64,000 nucleotides of DNA from Latrodectus hesperus (GCA_037975125.1 CM075857.1:20104997-20168996), one strand, 5' to 3'. Counted from the stretch's first letter, positions 50,940 through 64,000 are shown. Notes: generated from the letters alone by a model not told the origin. A program made the numbers and translations.

Positions 50940-52010
50940 AATAAAGAGGCTGAAGTGAATTATTTAATATGTCTGTTGGAAAGTGTCTTTTCACTGACCA
51001 GTGGAGTCTGGAAAAGCTATATAAAAATTGGTTTTGGTGTTGTGCAGAAAAAAACAAATGCCCATTGTCTGTTTTGCAAGAAAGATTTCTGCACTTCAAA
51101 CATTGAAGATTTCGCTATCAAATCCCATATGGGAGAGGAACGTGTATATATTAGAGTACAGGGTGTATCTGCCTAAAATCTGCTAATTTTAAGGATTGTT
51201 GTTCCTATTAAAGAATGTGAACCCAATGTATGTTCTGAAATTCTAGATTCATTAGTTTCTTCAAAAGAAATTTTAAAGCTAGAAATTCTATGGGTCCTTA
51301 AAGTGTTAAACAGCGGATTCAGCTATGTTCTGGTAGTAATATAAATTCTCTCTTTCAAGCAATGTTTTCAGACAATGCTATTGCATAGCAATTTAATTGT
51401 TATGAAAAAAATGTGCTTTTGTAATATTTGGAATTGTACTTTAATTTTCGAACTTATTGAAAAAAGTTAATGTTAGTTTATTGCTTTTCTTTGATGAAAG
51501 CTTAAATGATTATCTACAGACAAAACAATTGAACAGCTAGATGAGATTTTGGGGTAATGACACTGTTAAAACATGGCATTATAAACAAAGCCATACAAAG
51601 ATTGCCTTTTGCATGGTTTAGAAAAAAAGAATATAATTTTATGGAAGTTTAAATTGCTATTTATGGAAAGTAGTTTATTTGCTTTCACAACTCTTTCATA
51701 GTCAAGCATCTGTTGTGAATGTGGGTTTTCTATGAGCAAAAATTTAATGGTAGAAAATTTAAATAATCTATCAGTTGTGGCTAAGTGCATCATTCATGAT
51801 CACGTCAGGAGGTATTAGCAGTAGAATAATTAGGAAAGACCTATTTAATTTTGCTGCTGATGCCAGGCAAAAGTATAAATTATATTTAGACGAATTAAAA
51901 CAACAAAAAAATCAGTCGATAACAGAAAGAAAGCATGTGTGAAAAGTGCTTGATGAAAGTGAACTGAAAATTAAATTTCTTCAAGTCTTGAAATACTTAA
52001 TAAATTAATA
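50940..52010 (+). pseudogene. hAT-like transposase pseudogene
   Basis: The plus strand carries ordered pieces of a hAT-superfamily-like protein. A BED/C2CH-type finger reads KTNAHCLFCKKDFCTSNIED then AIKSHMGEERV (about 51052-51145). A central segment at about 51280-51540 reads ILWVLKVLN, later FDESLNDYLQTKQL. The end at about 51690-51800 reads ECGFSMSKNLMVENLNNLSV then VAKCIIHDHV, like the C-terminal dimerisation motif (SVERGFS.NK). Stops and shifts separate the pieces. Terminal repeats were not found. The family name rests on these motifs. Confidence 0.55.
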
Positions 52011-55000
52011 GATAGAAATCTTATGAAAATGTTTAAAAACTCTTTAATTACCCATTATTTTATACAATGTATAATTCAGTATGTAAAGAATATTGATTAA
52101 TTAAATAAAAAAATTGTTACAGCTGTAAATTAATTTTAAAGTAATCATTTAATATAATTCTAACTTATAAATAAAAAAAACATTCTCATTAATTTCTGCT
52201 ATAATTTATTTCTATTATTTACAAATACAATTGAAAATTTTTGCGTATATCCTCGGAAATTTTGGACTCCTGGAATTTGATTCTTGGCAATCGGGAAACT
52301 ACTAAGATTATCATGAAAATTTTTATGGTATGTTAATATTTTTAAATCATATGAAATGACACATTGGAATCCTCACAAATTCTCATTAACATTGAAGCAT
52401 TTTAAAATAATTTATATTGGGATATTTTATAATAAAAAGAAGTAAAAGTATTATGAAGATAAAATTTTATATTGTGAAAGGCAAAATATGAGATTATATT
52501 TTCAAACTCTTTTTTTTATTTTAAATAAGGAGGTAAAAAATAATGGTAATAAAATAGATTTAAATATGTGGTCAAAAATGTTTTAACTATTTACAAATTT
52601 AAATATATATAATATAATTATTGCATTGCTTTTATAATTTATTTTGAAAATGTATTAATTGCATAAAAATATGTGGTGTTATTCTTTATGGAATTTGATA
52701 GTGTTTTTGCTAATATAATTTAATATTACCATTGTTAGGGTCAATGGTCTGATAGACCTTGTTTGACTTCGTCAGACATTTGGAGGATTAGCAACAACAT
52801 TTTATCATTTGATTAAATAAGTTAAATTCAGGAAATATCTATATACAATTCTTATTTATTTTCTGATTTTTTCCCAGTTTTTTTACTTGAACAACTCTTT
52901 AGTAAAAATTTGAATTAAGTTATTATTCGAAACCGCTATGATCAACCAAATTTTTAACTACAAAATGAAATTCATATATTGATAGGTAAAAAAGTAAATT
53001 AAATAATTCAAGGAATTAAAACAAATATTTTTCTATCATTTATTAAATATGTATTTTAAGCCATTTTTACGCAATGTTTGTGTTTCAGGAATGAGGAGTA
53101 AAGTATTCTACCTACCAAATTTAATGCTGCTCTATACTATTACGGTGAAAAAACCATTATAGCTTTATCTCATTAAAGCTGTTGAGACTTCTGATCATTA
53201 TTGTTCATAAGATGAAAACGATTCATTCCTAAAAAGATTATTTCTCATAGTAGTCCTGCTTTACATTATGTTATCCTTCCATGTTTGTTATCAATGCACC
53301 TCTAATACTTTATTTCCGGCTTGCAGTTTGATATTCCTGAAGTGCTTTCTATTCGTTTGGCTAAACATTAGTGTACTTTAACATGAATATGTGAGGTTGA
53401 ATGTTATTTGTGTGGGTGTGCTGTATAATAAGGCTCGTTTTATGACATTCTCCTCATCTAAACAGAACATGCGTGTTTTCGATTTTGGTTATCTGAATCA
53501 GTTGTCGTTTTGAAAACCATGTGCAGCAGTGATCAAATTAAGATAGTTGTTGGAGATAAATAATTTCTTCTCCAATTAAAAAAAAAATTCTGTCCTTTTT
53601 CAGTTGCGATAGACAAGGAAATCAAGCGGGTTATCAATCATGAGCATTCCTCATTATATAAGTTGTCACACGACTATAAATTCTCTTGTGACATATCAAA
53701 TTATAATCACATTATCGTTACATAATTAACTCTATTTCTGATTACAAATTAACTTTTTTAGCCAGATCTATAACTTTATGATTTCTCTTTCTTCCTTAAT
53801 ATTACTATTTCAATACCAAGTAGCAAATATTTAAGAGACATTTTTATAGCTTGGTAGTTAAAAATGCATGATCTCACAGTCCCTCGTAAATTAATTTGCT
53901 TGAACCAATATGCACATATTTGAATTTTAACTACACATAAATTGACAAACAAAATTCTTGCTTCTCTATCAGCACATGTGCTTAAACAAATTTTAAAAAT
54001 TGTTTTCCTCATCCAAAACTTTTTCGAACATTGAATTATTGCTACAGGTTCATCACAAATAGAGTAAGGCTTAAAATATCACAGTACTTCAGGTTTTTCC
54101 AGTATTTATTATTTTTTAAATTTTCTACTGGTGCTTGTACTGGAACATTAAAATTAACAATTTGACAATATTTTACTATGAAGGCCGCCACCTTTTATTG
54201 TAAATCATATCACTACGAAAATTGTAAAGCAGTCCCTCAGTATTAAATATGTTCCATTATTAAAGATGACACTGATTTTTTTTTTTTTGAATGAAAAAAA
54301 TTTCAGATTCTGTTTGTTGCAATTGGTTTCATAGTTTTCAGTTGTTCAGCATTATTTCCAAAATTTAATTTGATACTCATGTTAATTTACCAAACTCAGC
54401 ATGACTTGCATAATTTTTGTTTTTTAGCAATGAAAATCATTTTCTTTTTTCTAGAGAAACAAAAATGTTTTCAATGAATGCAATTTCGTTGGTCTATAAT
54501 TTGAAATCATTCTAAAAGAACAAATCAGTGCATTAATTTAGTAAGTAAGAGGTAAATAATCTGTTGCTGTCTGGCATAGGATAATTTGGAATACTGCACT
54601 TATTGGTAAAAAAAGAATATGAACATGAAACAGAGCAGTGATTCCAAATGTAGTTCTCTTTTTAAGATTTTATGGTAATTTCTTATCTAATTAGGGAATA
54701 TATACTGAGTTCGGTGTATGAAAACTTAAGTATGGAAAACAGTTATGGTAAATTGAATATGAGACATTTAAGTATTGAAATAAAATACAAAATCACATAA
54801 AACAAAAAAATTGCATTTGGAAATCAAATTGTTAAATTAGGATTTTACTATATTATTTCCAAATAGAATTTATTTAATATGGTCTAATATGATTTTATAT
54901 ATTTTTTAAATACAATTCTCAAATTTATAGCAGTCATTTTAACAGAGCTGAAAAGCTGTTTTTCATTAAAATTTCCATTAAAAGTGAATTTTTAGTTTAA

Positions 55001-55736
55001 TTACAACTAATTAAGTGTATATTAAAATCATAAAAAAGAATTCTTACTATATTAACACAAAAGTTTATTTACATTTTGAACACATAATACAAGATTAAAC
55101 AATGACGATCTAAGCATTTTATAATACATTTTTACAAATTGTATAAATTTCAAAACATTGTTATTGATGAAATATCGATAAAGCAACAAAAATATAAAAA
55201 AAATTGTCAAATTAAAAGATCAATAGTCAATACAAGTTGATACAAGTAAGAATACTTTATTTAATTTAAATGCATAATTTTGCAATAAAAAAGAAACTCT
55301 AAAAATAAATAGTTTAAAACTTTCAACGATTCAGCTATAGATTTTCATAGTATAATAATGAATATCATTTAAACTCTAAAATAAAAAAAAACATTGAAGG
55401 TAATATTGCACAACATGTAAAATAAATTCAGTACTCACAGACAATCAAGATAATGGAAACACCTATAAATATATATTACATACACCAATAAAAAGTAAGT
55501 TATCATTTACATGTTTAAAATTGGCAACTTTGCATTTATAATAAAATAAAGCTACCAGCACTAAATGATTCAGCATTAATTTAATTTTGTAAATCTGAAT
55601 AAATTTTTTTTACACAAGATGAATTTTTAGTATCATTCTGGTGGATCATTTATACGATTGTAATTACATATATTGGACATTCCTTGAATAAGCAATTGGA
55701 TGGTTTGTCAAGTTGGATTTGTTGTCTCTCAGTGTT

Positions 55737-55772
55737 CTTGTGTGCAAAAAAGGGACTTTTTTTGCACACAAG
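55737..55772. repeat. Perfect 15-bp inverted repeat, 6-bp loop
   Basis: CTTGTGTGCAAAAAA at 55737-55751 is the exact reverse complement of TTTTTTGCACACAAG at 55758-55772, with GGGACT between. No promoter or gene context explains it. Confidence 0.85.
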
Positions 55773-57554
55773 GGATTATTCAATCAAGAACAAGAATTTA
55801 AAGTGGTTTCTGAACCACTACAAACACCTAGGACTATAGCAATATTTGAATACATGACTTGGAGAATTAAAAGCCTGTGCATCCAAAATTTAGCTGCCAG
55901 TTTGGCTGTTAAACTAACATAAATAATTACATAAGACAGAGGAGCATAAAAGTTATTAAAAATTAAATATGAATGCAGGAGATAATTGTAAATAGAATGT
56001 GTTATCCAGAAAAGATCATAACCGTTGTAAAATTGCTAAAAATGAACTAGTATATTTGCTGGGTTTCATACTAGCTGTTAAATTTAGTAGAGTTATATAC
56101 TGCAAGAACAACACATTCTAAACATGTAATTTTAAATAATACTACAATCAAATTGCCTTAAGATTGTCTAGCAACAAATAAAACAACATAATCTCATTTA
56201 CAGTCAACTACAGTTCATACCATCCAAAACAAGAAAATGTTTTTACACAGTCTTCAGACTATATTCTAATTGTCTTCAAAAGTATAAAACATAAATATGA
56301 CTAAGTATCATGGGGGTAATTAATCTTGTGATTGACTATTGTTAGTGTAAACAAGATTTGATTATGATTTTTTTATATTATAGCTAATTTTAACAATCCT
56401 TATGTCAAAATTGCTTTCCTCTAAAGACGTTTTCCTTTTGAAAACTGTTAAGCTTGTTTTGGAAACACATTAAGCTAGAATCTGGTTGGACATTGTTTTA
56501 GATGTAACAATATACAGTCAGTTGTCTTGAGATTGATAATACACAATAAACATGGCCTGTTATAAAAAACAAATTTAGTCTTAATGCATGCAATCATATT
56601 AATAAAGGAATCTTTTCAAAAGATTTATAATAATTACAATAATGATCATATGATTTATAAAAATCAATAACTAAAAGTACTCAGAAGCGGTTGCATTAAA
56701 TTTAGACATTAAAGATAGAGTTGTCATACAAAAAAATACTTTTGTGAGGTTTCCATTATTTTGATAAAGTCTATTACATTTAATTTTAACTAAGTTTAAG
56801 AAATTAATAGAAGAGAGGTTCAGTTTAAATTCAGAGATCTACATTCTAAAACTTAATAAGTACATAAAATGGAAGATCCTTGATTTTTAGTTACACTTTG
56901 TTTTTCATAATAATGAGGAAGGAATTTAATGAGCACTAGAAATTTCAATCATATCAAATATTAAAAAACATTTAATAAAACTGCAGTGATTTTTTTAAAC
57001 AGTAGTTTAAGAATGTATGTTGAATAAATTACACATAGATTATTTTACATATTGTCAAATTTTTTTTGTGAAGGAAAGAAATAATGCCAATGAAAATTTA
57101 TTTCCTAGGGTAATTATTTCATTAAAGTAGACATATACGAATATTTGAATAATTTAATGTGTTATTTTTTTATATATTTTCTTGAATTTGATTTTCCTTT
57201 TCTAAATTATTTTTAGTCAGTTAAAAAATTAAAATTTATACTGAATTTAAAACAAAGGCAAATTAGATAATGTTAATTCTTTATGATTATAATGCATTAT
57301 TATATTGACACAGTTGAATGGTTTAAGAATAATCAAAATATTACTCTTATCTAGTAGAATTACATATGTATTAATTTATTGTAATAATAAATTATAAACT
57401 CAATGATTTCAAATTTTATTAAAAAAAACATGGCTTGTGAAGTCTGATAAATAATTCTTTATAATTGTTAAAATTCTCAAGTGATTTTCCAATCAAAATT
57501 AATTAATTAAACTGTTAAAATATACATTGTATTCTAATTTAGATTTTAAAAAGT

Positions 57555-57601
57555 AAAATTTAGCAAGAATGCAAAATGCAGAAGCATTCTTGCTAAATTT
57601 T
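57555..57601. repeat. Perfect 18-bp inverted repeat, 11-bp loop
   Basis: AAAATTTAGCAAGAATGC (57555-57572) pairs exactly with GCATTCTTGCTAAATTTT (57584-57601). Extra partial copies of AAGAATGCAAA follow to about 57622. The arm is shorter than a typical microRNA precursor. Confidence 0.85.
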
Positions 57602-58903
57602 GCTAAGAATGCAAAGAATGCAAAATATTGTATACAAAATAGAAGCAATGACAATGTTTCATCAGGTACTATTAATATAATAATTTGACTGAATAAATAA
57701 TTAAGACAGTAAATATTATTAAAAATAAATTGGCATAAGAAATTCAAAAAGTTAAATAACTAAAGATTGTAGTATTTAAATGTATAATTATATACATTGT
57801 AAAACGAAAATATTTTCTACTAGTTAAAATATAAGTTCTTTTCAGCGAAAATTACTTTTTTAATGAAACATTTTACAACATAAAAATTAACATTAATCAA
57901 GAATAGGAAAATAAATTATTATAATATTGGATTGGAATTTTAGCATTACTTGCTATTGTCTTCAGGCAAATTGCAATTAAAAGAATGCATCTTACTTTTC
58001 AATAAATTTTATCAAGATTTCAACAAGATTGCATTTTGAAGTAATTTAGATTTCATATAAACTTTTTTTTAAAGATACAGCCTGGATGTTAGCAGTATAT
58101 ACACAAAGCCATAATTATTAAAACATCAAATGCAAATAAGTTTTTATTTGAAGAAGCTCTGTTAATACCATTTTTGATTAAATAACAAGCACAAAAATAT
58201 TTACAATACATATATTTAGATATTAATGCTCATTTAACATTAAAATAAACACATTTTAAATGGAAGATTGTGTAAAACTTGATTTCTAGTATCAAAATTA
58301 AATTTTTATTGGAGAATAAATAGAAGGATTCAAATGAACAATATTGTAACTGTCCATTGTAAATTTTGTAATGTGAATACTTCTAATGCTGGTATTTCCT
58401 ATGGAAGTAAACTTTAATGAAAATCAATAACATTCATTGAAAAAATTTTCCTCTATAAGAAATTAAATCATAACTTTTATCTTCCACTGAGAATTATAAG
58501 AATTAGAAATTTAAAATATGGCAAGCTTTATAAAAAATAAATTTGCAAGACAACTAATGCCTATCACATCTAAGCCACATTGTATATTTTAGTAACATTT
58601 TATACATAAATATATTTACACACATGGAACAAAGTAATGCATTATTTTGTTGAATCAGCACCTCTTCCAGCTATGTATAAGTTTTTATACACAAAAATAT
58701 TTTGGAATGGAAACACTCAACTTTTGAGAAATGTTCTTTTGGAAAATAAGTTTTAGTTGCTCATTGGGAATATTTATCATATGATGTAGATGATGGCCAC
58801 ACAGAAATGAACAATAAGTTTTTTGTCATTGTTCTGTATGCAACTATTCAGTTATCTTGTAATGAAAATGAAAGCCTCGATAGCAAAAAATTATTATTTA
58901 CAT

Positions 58904-59047
58904 CTATCTCTCAGAATCAGGGGATGACTGTGATAAAGATGTATCATCTTTGTAGTTTTCTGAATAGCAATGATCTAAGAAATTGTCCATGGTTTGATAG
59001 AGATGTAACTTCACATGTCCAAGTCCATGATTTTCATCAGGATATAC
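58904..59047 (-). CDS. DPP4-type peptidase terminal exon with catalytic His
   Basis: This 144-nt exon follows TTTTTTAAAG and runs to TAG 58906-58904. It encodes VYPDENHGLGHVKLHLYQTM with the catalytic His, then a Ser/Asp-rich tail ending SSPDSER. The acceptor is AAAG, slightly unusual, but phase and protein fit exactly. Confidence 0.92.
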   Translation of the reverse strand, partial: VYPDENHGLGHVKLHLYQTMDNFLDHCYSENYKDDTSLSQSSPDSER

Positions 59048-62000
59048 CTTTAAAAAATCATTAATCCAACATTAGAATTTAAATATAAATCTGAAATTTA
59101 ACCGAAAAAAATTCATTAACCTCAAAATTTTTAAACACTTTAGAAGTATATGCAGGATTTCAAATTAAAATTTCATTTTTAATCAATAATAAAAAGAGAA
59201 ACTATTGGATCAAATGTTATCAAAATTAGTTATAACTCAAACGAAATTAATATTTTGAAAAGAAAAAAGCATAACCACCACCAGAAAATATTATAGTATA
59301 CATTGCTACTGGAAGTACTACATGAAAATTTTTGAAATTAATGGATATTTCATAGCAAATGTTTATGTTGTAAAGAAATAATTCGATTCAGTTAAAAGAT
59401 ATTATGTCATTTGCTTTTGATTACAATAAAAGCTAATACTGAAAACAAAGTGATGTGATTTAATTAGTTTTCAAACAATAGATGTTTTGTTTCTCATTCA
59501 TGGTTATTCTGATCCCTCAACAGCTAAATGGATAAAACATACAGTTTAGAATGGATTCTAAATTATTAAAAATAACAATGCTTGAAGTGGTAATCAAATC
59601 CATGAACTGTTAAACTGAGTCATAAATGGTGAACATCACAGTTAACATGCTTTGTGATACATTTAAAAAAATCATTAAAAAATTTTTAAAACCTATATTT
59701 TTCTTATACATTTTAAAACAATATTACATTAGTGCTATTTTCTACATTGTCCACAACATCTTTTAGGCTTTTTTTTTTGGGAAAAATAAAATCTAATGAC
59801 CTCTTGTACCATTATCAAATTCCATAGCTTTTATGCTGCAGTTTTCTTTTTATGATTTTTTTAGTGGAATTTAAATATAAAAGCTCTGCACAATTATACA
59901 GTTCTTTTAATCCAGGTTATTTTATTCTTAATATCAGGATTTGATTTAAGTGATAAATTTTAGCAGCTACTATCAGATAATACTCTTAAATAAAAAGAAA
60001 ACAGTAAAAGGTATCTGTAACACGTAGTTAATTTTTAAGTAAAAAATAATATTTAAACTATGCATTTTTTTAATCTTTATAATAATGAAAATTATTATAT
60101 TTAATCAATTTTAAATAACATCCAAAATTAATTTTAATGGATGAAATCATTAAAAAGCAGTTTGAACACAAAAACACAATAAAGTATATATATTATACCT
60201 GCATACGAAATATTATTCCAGCATCAGTTAGAGCTTTAGCTAACATCATAGACTGTTGCCAATGGACATTATCTGAAAAAATGAAAATATTTACCATATT
60301 TCATAGAATTAAGATATTTCTTTATACATTAAATACTTGTCGGTTAAAAATAAAAGGCTATAACAAATGACTCAATAATTTGTTCTATGATCGATTCATT
60401 TTATTAGTATAACTAATAAAATTTTAATATTTTCAAACTTGCAATCTTTTTGATTCTCATACCATTGCAAAAGTTTGATTTCACAAAAATAAATTGCTCT
60501 GGTCAGTTAAAAATATATGAATTTTAAACTTATAAATTAATACATAAAACAAAGGGAAAGAAAGTAAGAAAATTGGCATGAATATTCAAAATAATTTTAA
60601 AATTTTAAAAAATAGGAAAATTTTGACAAAAATAAATCGTTTATAGAAAATAAGTAGCAAAAATATTTGTATTTATTTAAAGCGCCTAAGCATACATAAG
60701 AGAAGTTTTCACATTCTATAGAAAAATTAATATAATTTCCTATTTTATTATAAATGATCATTATTAACAACTTAATAGCACAACAAAAAAAGCATTTCTT
60801 AACAAATTCCAGTTCACAGCTATATTTTTTTCCTAGATGTGGTTTTAGTTAACTAAATATTTTCTAAATGTACATTTGATAAATATTGCTGTGAAATAAT
60901 ATTTCCTATAGTTACTTACTGATAAGAGTTTAAATATTCAGATTGTTTCTAAGTTAATCATTTTTTTTAATGAATTGTTAAAAAAACAAATCAATTCTAC
61001 TATAATTAAAAATTCCAAAAAAAAAAAGGAAAATTAAAAAAAAAACTGAATTGTGTATATTGTTTTTTTTATCACACATTCATAAGACCTTACAATAGAT
61101 AAAAAGGAGCACATTATTCAGCCAAAATTTAAACTAACAGCTAAATATTATAAAACGTTAAATACAATTTATAATCTGTTTACTGTAAATAAATTTCTTT
61201 GTTATTTAATCTTAAAAATAGTGCCTTTTTATCTCTACTATGTGATATCTTTAGCAATTAGAAGATAATATTACACACTAATCCTAAACTTAATCTTACC
61301 ATCAGCAGTTCCATGAACTAGAAGATATTTTTTGCCTTTGAAGTGAGATGCTTGCTTCATAACATCTGAATTTAAATAATTCACCAAGTTATCATTGGCT
61401 GCTGGACTTTGCATATACCTTTCAGTATAAATAGAATCTAAAAAAATAGAGAATCAAGTCAATATTTATCAAGTAACATTATTTGACATTAAAATTTTAT
61501 GTGTAAATTTCTTCTTATTACCTGAATATAATTTCATTTTTTTACTCTTGAAAATATTTACTAAAGCTTATTACTAGTATGTCCCACAAAAGATTTTTTA
61601 TCTGTTTTACCCACATTTAAATTTATATAATGAATAATTTATGTTCAGATATCAATTCATTAGCAAAATTTAATAAATACTAGATATGGACATTAATATA
61701 AGTGAAACAGAACTAGAATTTGGAAGTTACCATAATATAACCAATTTGTGACAGGAGCAACTGAAATTCCACAAGCAAACACATTTTCTTCATTAGCTAA
61801 AGATAATGCTGATGCATATCCACCATATGACCAACCAAATATAGCCACACGTTTTCCATCAATGAATGGGAAATGCTCAACCAAGAAACTGAAAAATAAC
61901 AAATTTAAATAACACTTAATGTATTTTCAGATGCATATAACTAAAAAATTACAATATTTTCGGAGTTTCAAAAAATAAAATGCTAAAGGAATGAAATCAA

Positions 62001-63300
62001 TAACATAAACTTATTACATGTATTCAAATGTATACAAGACATGTGAAGAAAGGTAGCAGAAGCGAAGGGAATTGTCAACCCAATGTCAATAACAATGATT
62101 ATTAGTCTAAACATATTTTAATATCTAAATGTTTTCTTTCTTGTCTAGAGGCTCTGCAGTAAATCACAGATGAATTTGTTACAAAGATTAAAAAAGCACA
62201 AATTATATGATACAAAATTAATATATATTTATGCAATCTTAAGGTAACTAATTTTGTAAGTATTTCTTAATAATATTAGAATGTTTAATAGATATTTCTT
62301 ATTAATTATTTAATTATTATATACATAGATATGTTAAATATTCTCAGTTAATTTAATTGACATTTGTGTATGTCATTTTTTTTGACAAGAATAATCAATT
62401 ATTAACTTATAAATTTAATATTTACTATTGAAGGTTTAACACTGATTGTAAATACCTTTTATATATTCTTCCAGAATAAAAGTTCCAAAATATTTTATTT
62501 TATACACAAATCCAAGAAATGCCATATATCTTAACTTTTAGCAAAATTTAGATATTTTCCTCTTCCATATGTGATAAAAATATATTTAATTATGTAAAGG
62601 TAGATATGGAAGCATACATTGCAGATAGATGAAAAATGAAATATGCTTTTTTCCTTTGCTGTGATTTGAATGAAAATATTTAATTATTTGTTTGAATAAG
62701 AAAGAACAATCCATACAATGTATCTTTGCTATTAAATTTTTTTATTACTTCTTGATCATTTTTGAGAACATACTTTACTTTTAAAAGTCTTAGGAAATTT
62801 TATAAAACAAAGAAATATATTTGTGTAAAAAGATTCATCAGAATTATTCAAACAATGATAATAAAGCATGATAGAAAAAATTATTTTCTTCTTTTAAACA
62901 TAAGTAGCCATCCATGTTTTCAAATTTAATTGAAATTATTAGAACCAACTTAAAAAAAAAATTGTACTATAATAATAATAAATAGTATTTGGACAAATGC
63001 AACACATTTTTTCTTTAAAATGGTGGTTAAATTTTCAAAAAATCTTTCAATATAAGTAATTCAACATAGTTAAAATATTCACAGAAAAATAATGAATTAC
63101 TTTACCTAGTAACTGAGATTTGATCATAAATCTCAACAGTACCAAGTCGACGATAAAGTTCATGTAAGATTTTGTCACCTTGATAACCACTTCCTCTGCC
63201 ATCAATGCAAGCATAAATGACATTTTTCTTACTAGCTAAATACATGCCCCAATTGACACGAAACTTCTCTGTAACCATCTGTGTTGCAGGACCACCATAA
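58904..63300 (-). CDS. Dipeptidyl peptidase 4-type serine peptidase, 3' five exons
   Basis: Five minus-strand exons join in phase: 63300-63106, 61888-61731, 61437-61300, 60272-60199 and 59047-58904 (709 nt, stop TAG at 58906-58904). They encode the C-terminal alpha/beta-hydrolase domain of the S9B family: YGGPATQMV and DGRGSGYQGD, the nucleophile Ser in GWSYGGY, the Asp in HGTADD and the His in DENHGLGH. DPP4 relatives remove Xaa-Pro dipeptides from peptides and are membrane-anchored or secreted. The Ser excludes the inactive DPP6/DPP10 type. The beta-propeller and N-terminus lie beyond base 64000. DPP4 versus another S9B member cannot be settled here. Confidence 0.93.
59048..60198 (-). other. 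Last intron of the peptidase gene
   Basis: A 1.15-kb AT-rich intron with nothing further supported. The introns at 60273-61299 and 61889-63105 are likewise empty. Confidence 0.7.
60199..60272 (-). CDS. DPP4-type peptidase short exon
   Basis: This 74-nt exon follows TTTTTTCAG and ends CAG|GTATAA. It encodes NVHWQQSMMLAKALTDAGII, the helix between the catalytic Asp and His strands. It is too short for most open-frame scans. Confidence 0.9.
61300..61437 (-). CDS. DPP4-type peptidase exon with catalytic Asp
   Basis: This 138-nt exon follows TTTTTTAG and ends G|GTAAGA. It encodes DSIYTERYMQSPAANDN, a substrate-pocket segment whose Tyr-Thr-Glu-Arg-Tyr is typical of DPP4, and KKYLLVHGTADD with the catalytic Asp at the splice junction. 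Confidence 0.93.
61731..61888 (-). CDS. DPP4-type peptidase exon with catalytic Ser
   Basis: This 158-nt exon follows TATTTTTCAG and ends G|GTAACT. It encodes FLVEHFPFIDGKRVAIFGWS then YGGYASALSLANEE, with the nucleophile elbow GWSYGGY, and CGISVAPVTNWLYY. It enters in phase 2 and leaves in phase 1. Confidence 0.94.
63106..63300 (-). CDS. DPP4-type peptidase exon (YGGP, DGRGSG, LGTVEIYDQ)
   Basis: This 195-nt exon follows TTCTATGTAG and ends AG|GTAAAG. It carries YGGPATQMVTEKFRVNWGMY, CIDGRGSGYQGDK and RRLGTVEIYDQ, the opening strands of the hydrolase domain. It enters and leaves in phase 2. Confidence 0.92.
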
Positions 63301-64000
63301 CTACATAGAATAAATAAAATAACCATAAATTAATTTTTGAAAATAGATTTATAATAAAGAAAAAGAATAAATGTTGACTACATTTAAAATTATGACAAAA
63401 ATAAATTGCATTAATAATTAAAAGAATAAATCTAAAAAAGTTAAAATTCAGCAATTCATATGAATATAAAAAATAAAGAAATGTTTTACTTAGACAGTAT
63501 ATTTAAAGAATTAATTGTTTAAAGAGCAATTATAACATAATCAAAACATTTATGAGTGATACACTGCACAAAATCAATGTTTTTTAAATTGTTAAAAATA
63601 TTTTTGATTGAGTCATACAAAACTCCTATAGCTAAATATATATATGTAAATATGTAAGTATATATAATATTTCCATTAAGAATAATTTAAAGTAATAAAA
63701 AATTATTCATTTGGATGTATTGGTGTTCATTTAAATTCTTGTTGAAATTAGAATCAAAATTGAATTAAAAACAGTTTATTTATTTTTCGATATCATTAAT
63801 TGCTTAACTAACTGTAAACGAAAAAAAATACAATTTATAAAAATGAGCAAAATAAATTGCCTAGGAAATTATAACTTATATTTATTATTTTTTACAAATG
63901 TTTGTAACATTCATATTATTTGTTAATTTAATAAATATTCTATTTATTTTTTTAGCATAAAAATTTAAAAATAAATTTTTTATACTTAAAATTAAATTTA
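63301..64000 (-). other. Partial upstream intron of the peptidase gene
   Basis: Sequence above the first visible exon up to the window end is AT-rich. The preceding exon must end in phase 2 and lies outside. Confidence 0.6.

Larger units (their letters stand above)
52011..58903. other. AT-rich gene-poor stretch
   Basis: About 6.9 kb without a supported gene. It holds two perfect hairpins (55737-55772 and 57555-57601). The slightly less AT-rich block at 53080-53520 gave no recognisable protein in any frame. The 3' UTR of the peptidase gene must lie at the right end. Confidence 0.5.

Overview
The window is AT-rich animal DNA with large introns, no operons and dense, mostly decayed transposable elements. 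The host genes (a pickpocket-like DEG/ENaC channel, an EB-module membrane protein, a DPP4-type peptidase) and the transposons (mariner, Tc1, BEL/Pao, Jockey-like elements, a tRNA-Ser-derived SINE) suit an arthropod, probably an arachnid such as a spider. That placement is inference; no ribosomal or mitochondrial marker is present.

Three split host genes can be rebuilt because their splice phases agree across introns. (1) Minus strand, about 15.4 kb leftwards past base 1: five exons of a DEG/ENaC amiloride-sensitive-type sodium channel covering the cytoplasmic N-terminus, TM1, the post-TM1 LTICN motif and the first half of the extracellular domain. (2) Plus strand, 38668-43160: a complete two-exon, 365-residue type I membrane protein with a signal peptide, three EB-like cysteine modules, one membrane span and a cytoplasmic tail with two PPSY motifs. 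(3) Minus strand, 63300-58904: the last five exons of a dipeptidyl-peptidase-4-type serine peptidase with the complete Ser-Asp-His triad and the stop codon.

Mobile DNA fills most of the rest. Introns of the channel gene hold a Tc1-like remnant, an internally deleted mariner with perfect 29-bp terminal repeats, a tRNA-Ser-derived SINE with an 11-bp target duplication, a nearly intact 1.27-kb mariner, a decayed RNase-H-bearing non-LTR element, a (TA)n tract of about 500 bp and a Tigger/pogo-like fragment. From 20 to 25 kb come a second Tigger fragment, a SINE, two solo LTRs with target duplications and a decayed minisatellite. From 25.8 to 32.0 kb, minus strand, lies a decayed Jockey-like element with seven 119-bp tandem monomers at its 5' end and, nested within its ORF2, an 815-bp internally deleted non-LTR element on the opposite strand. 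At 33.8-37.9 kb is a BEL/Pao element with both LTRs, primer-binding site and polypurine tract that has lost protease and reverse transcriptase.

From 43.2 to 58.9 kb the sequence is very AT-rich and almost featureless, apart from a hAT-like transposase pseudogene near 51-52 kb, two perfect short hairpins and a TA microsatellite. Nothing here looks like a prokaryotic-type system, a CRISPR array or a defence island. The most unusual structures are the tandem 5' monomers and the RIME-like nested element.
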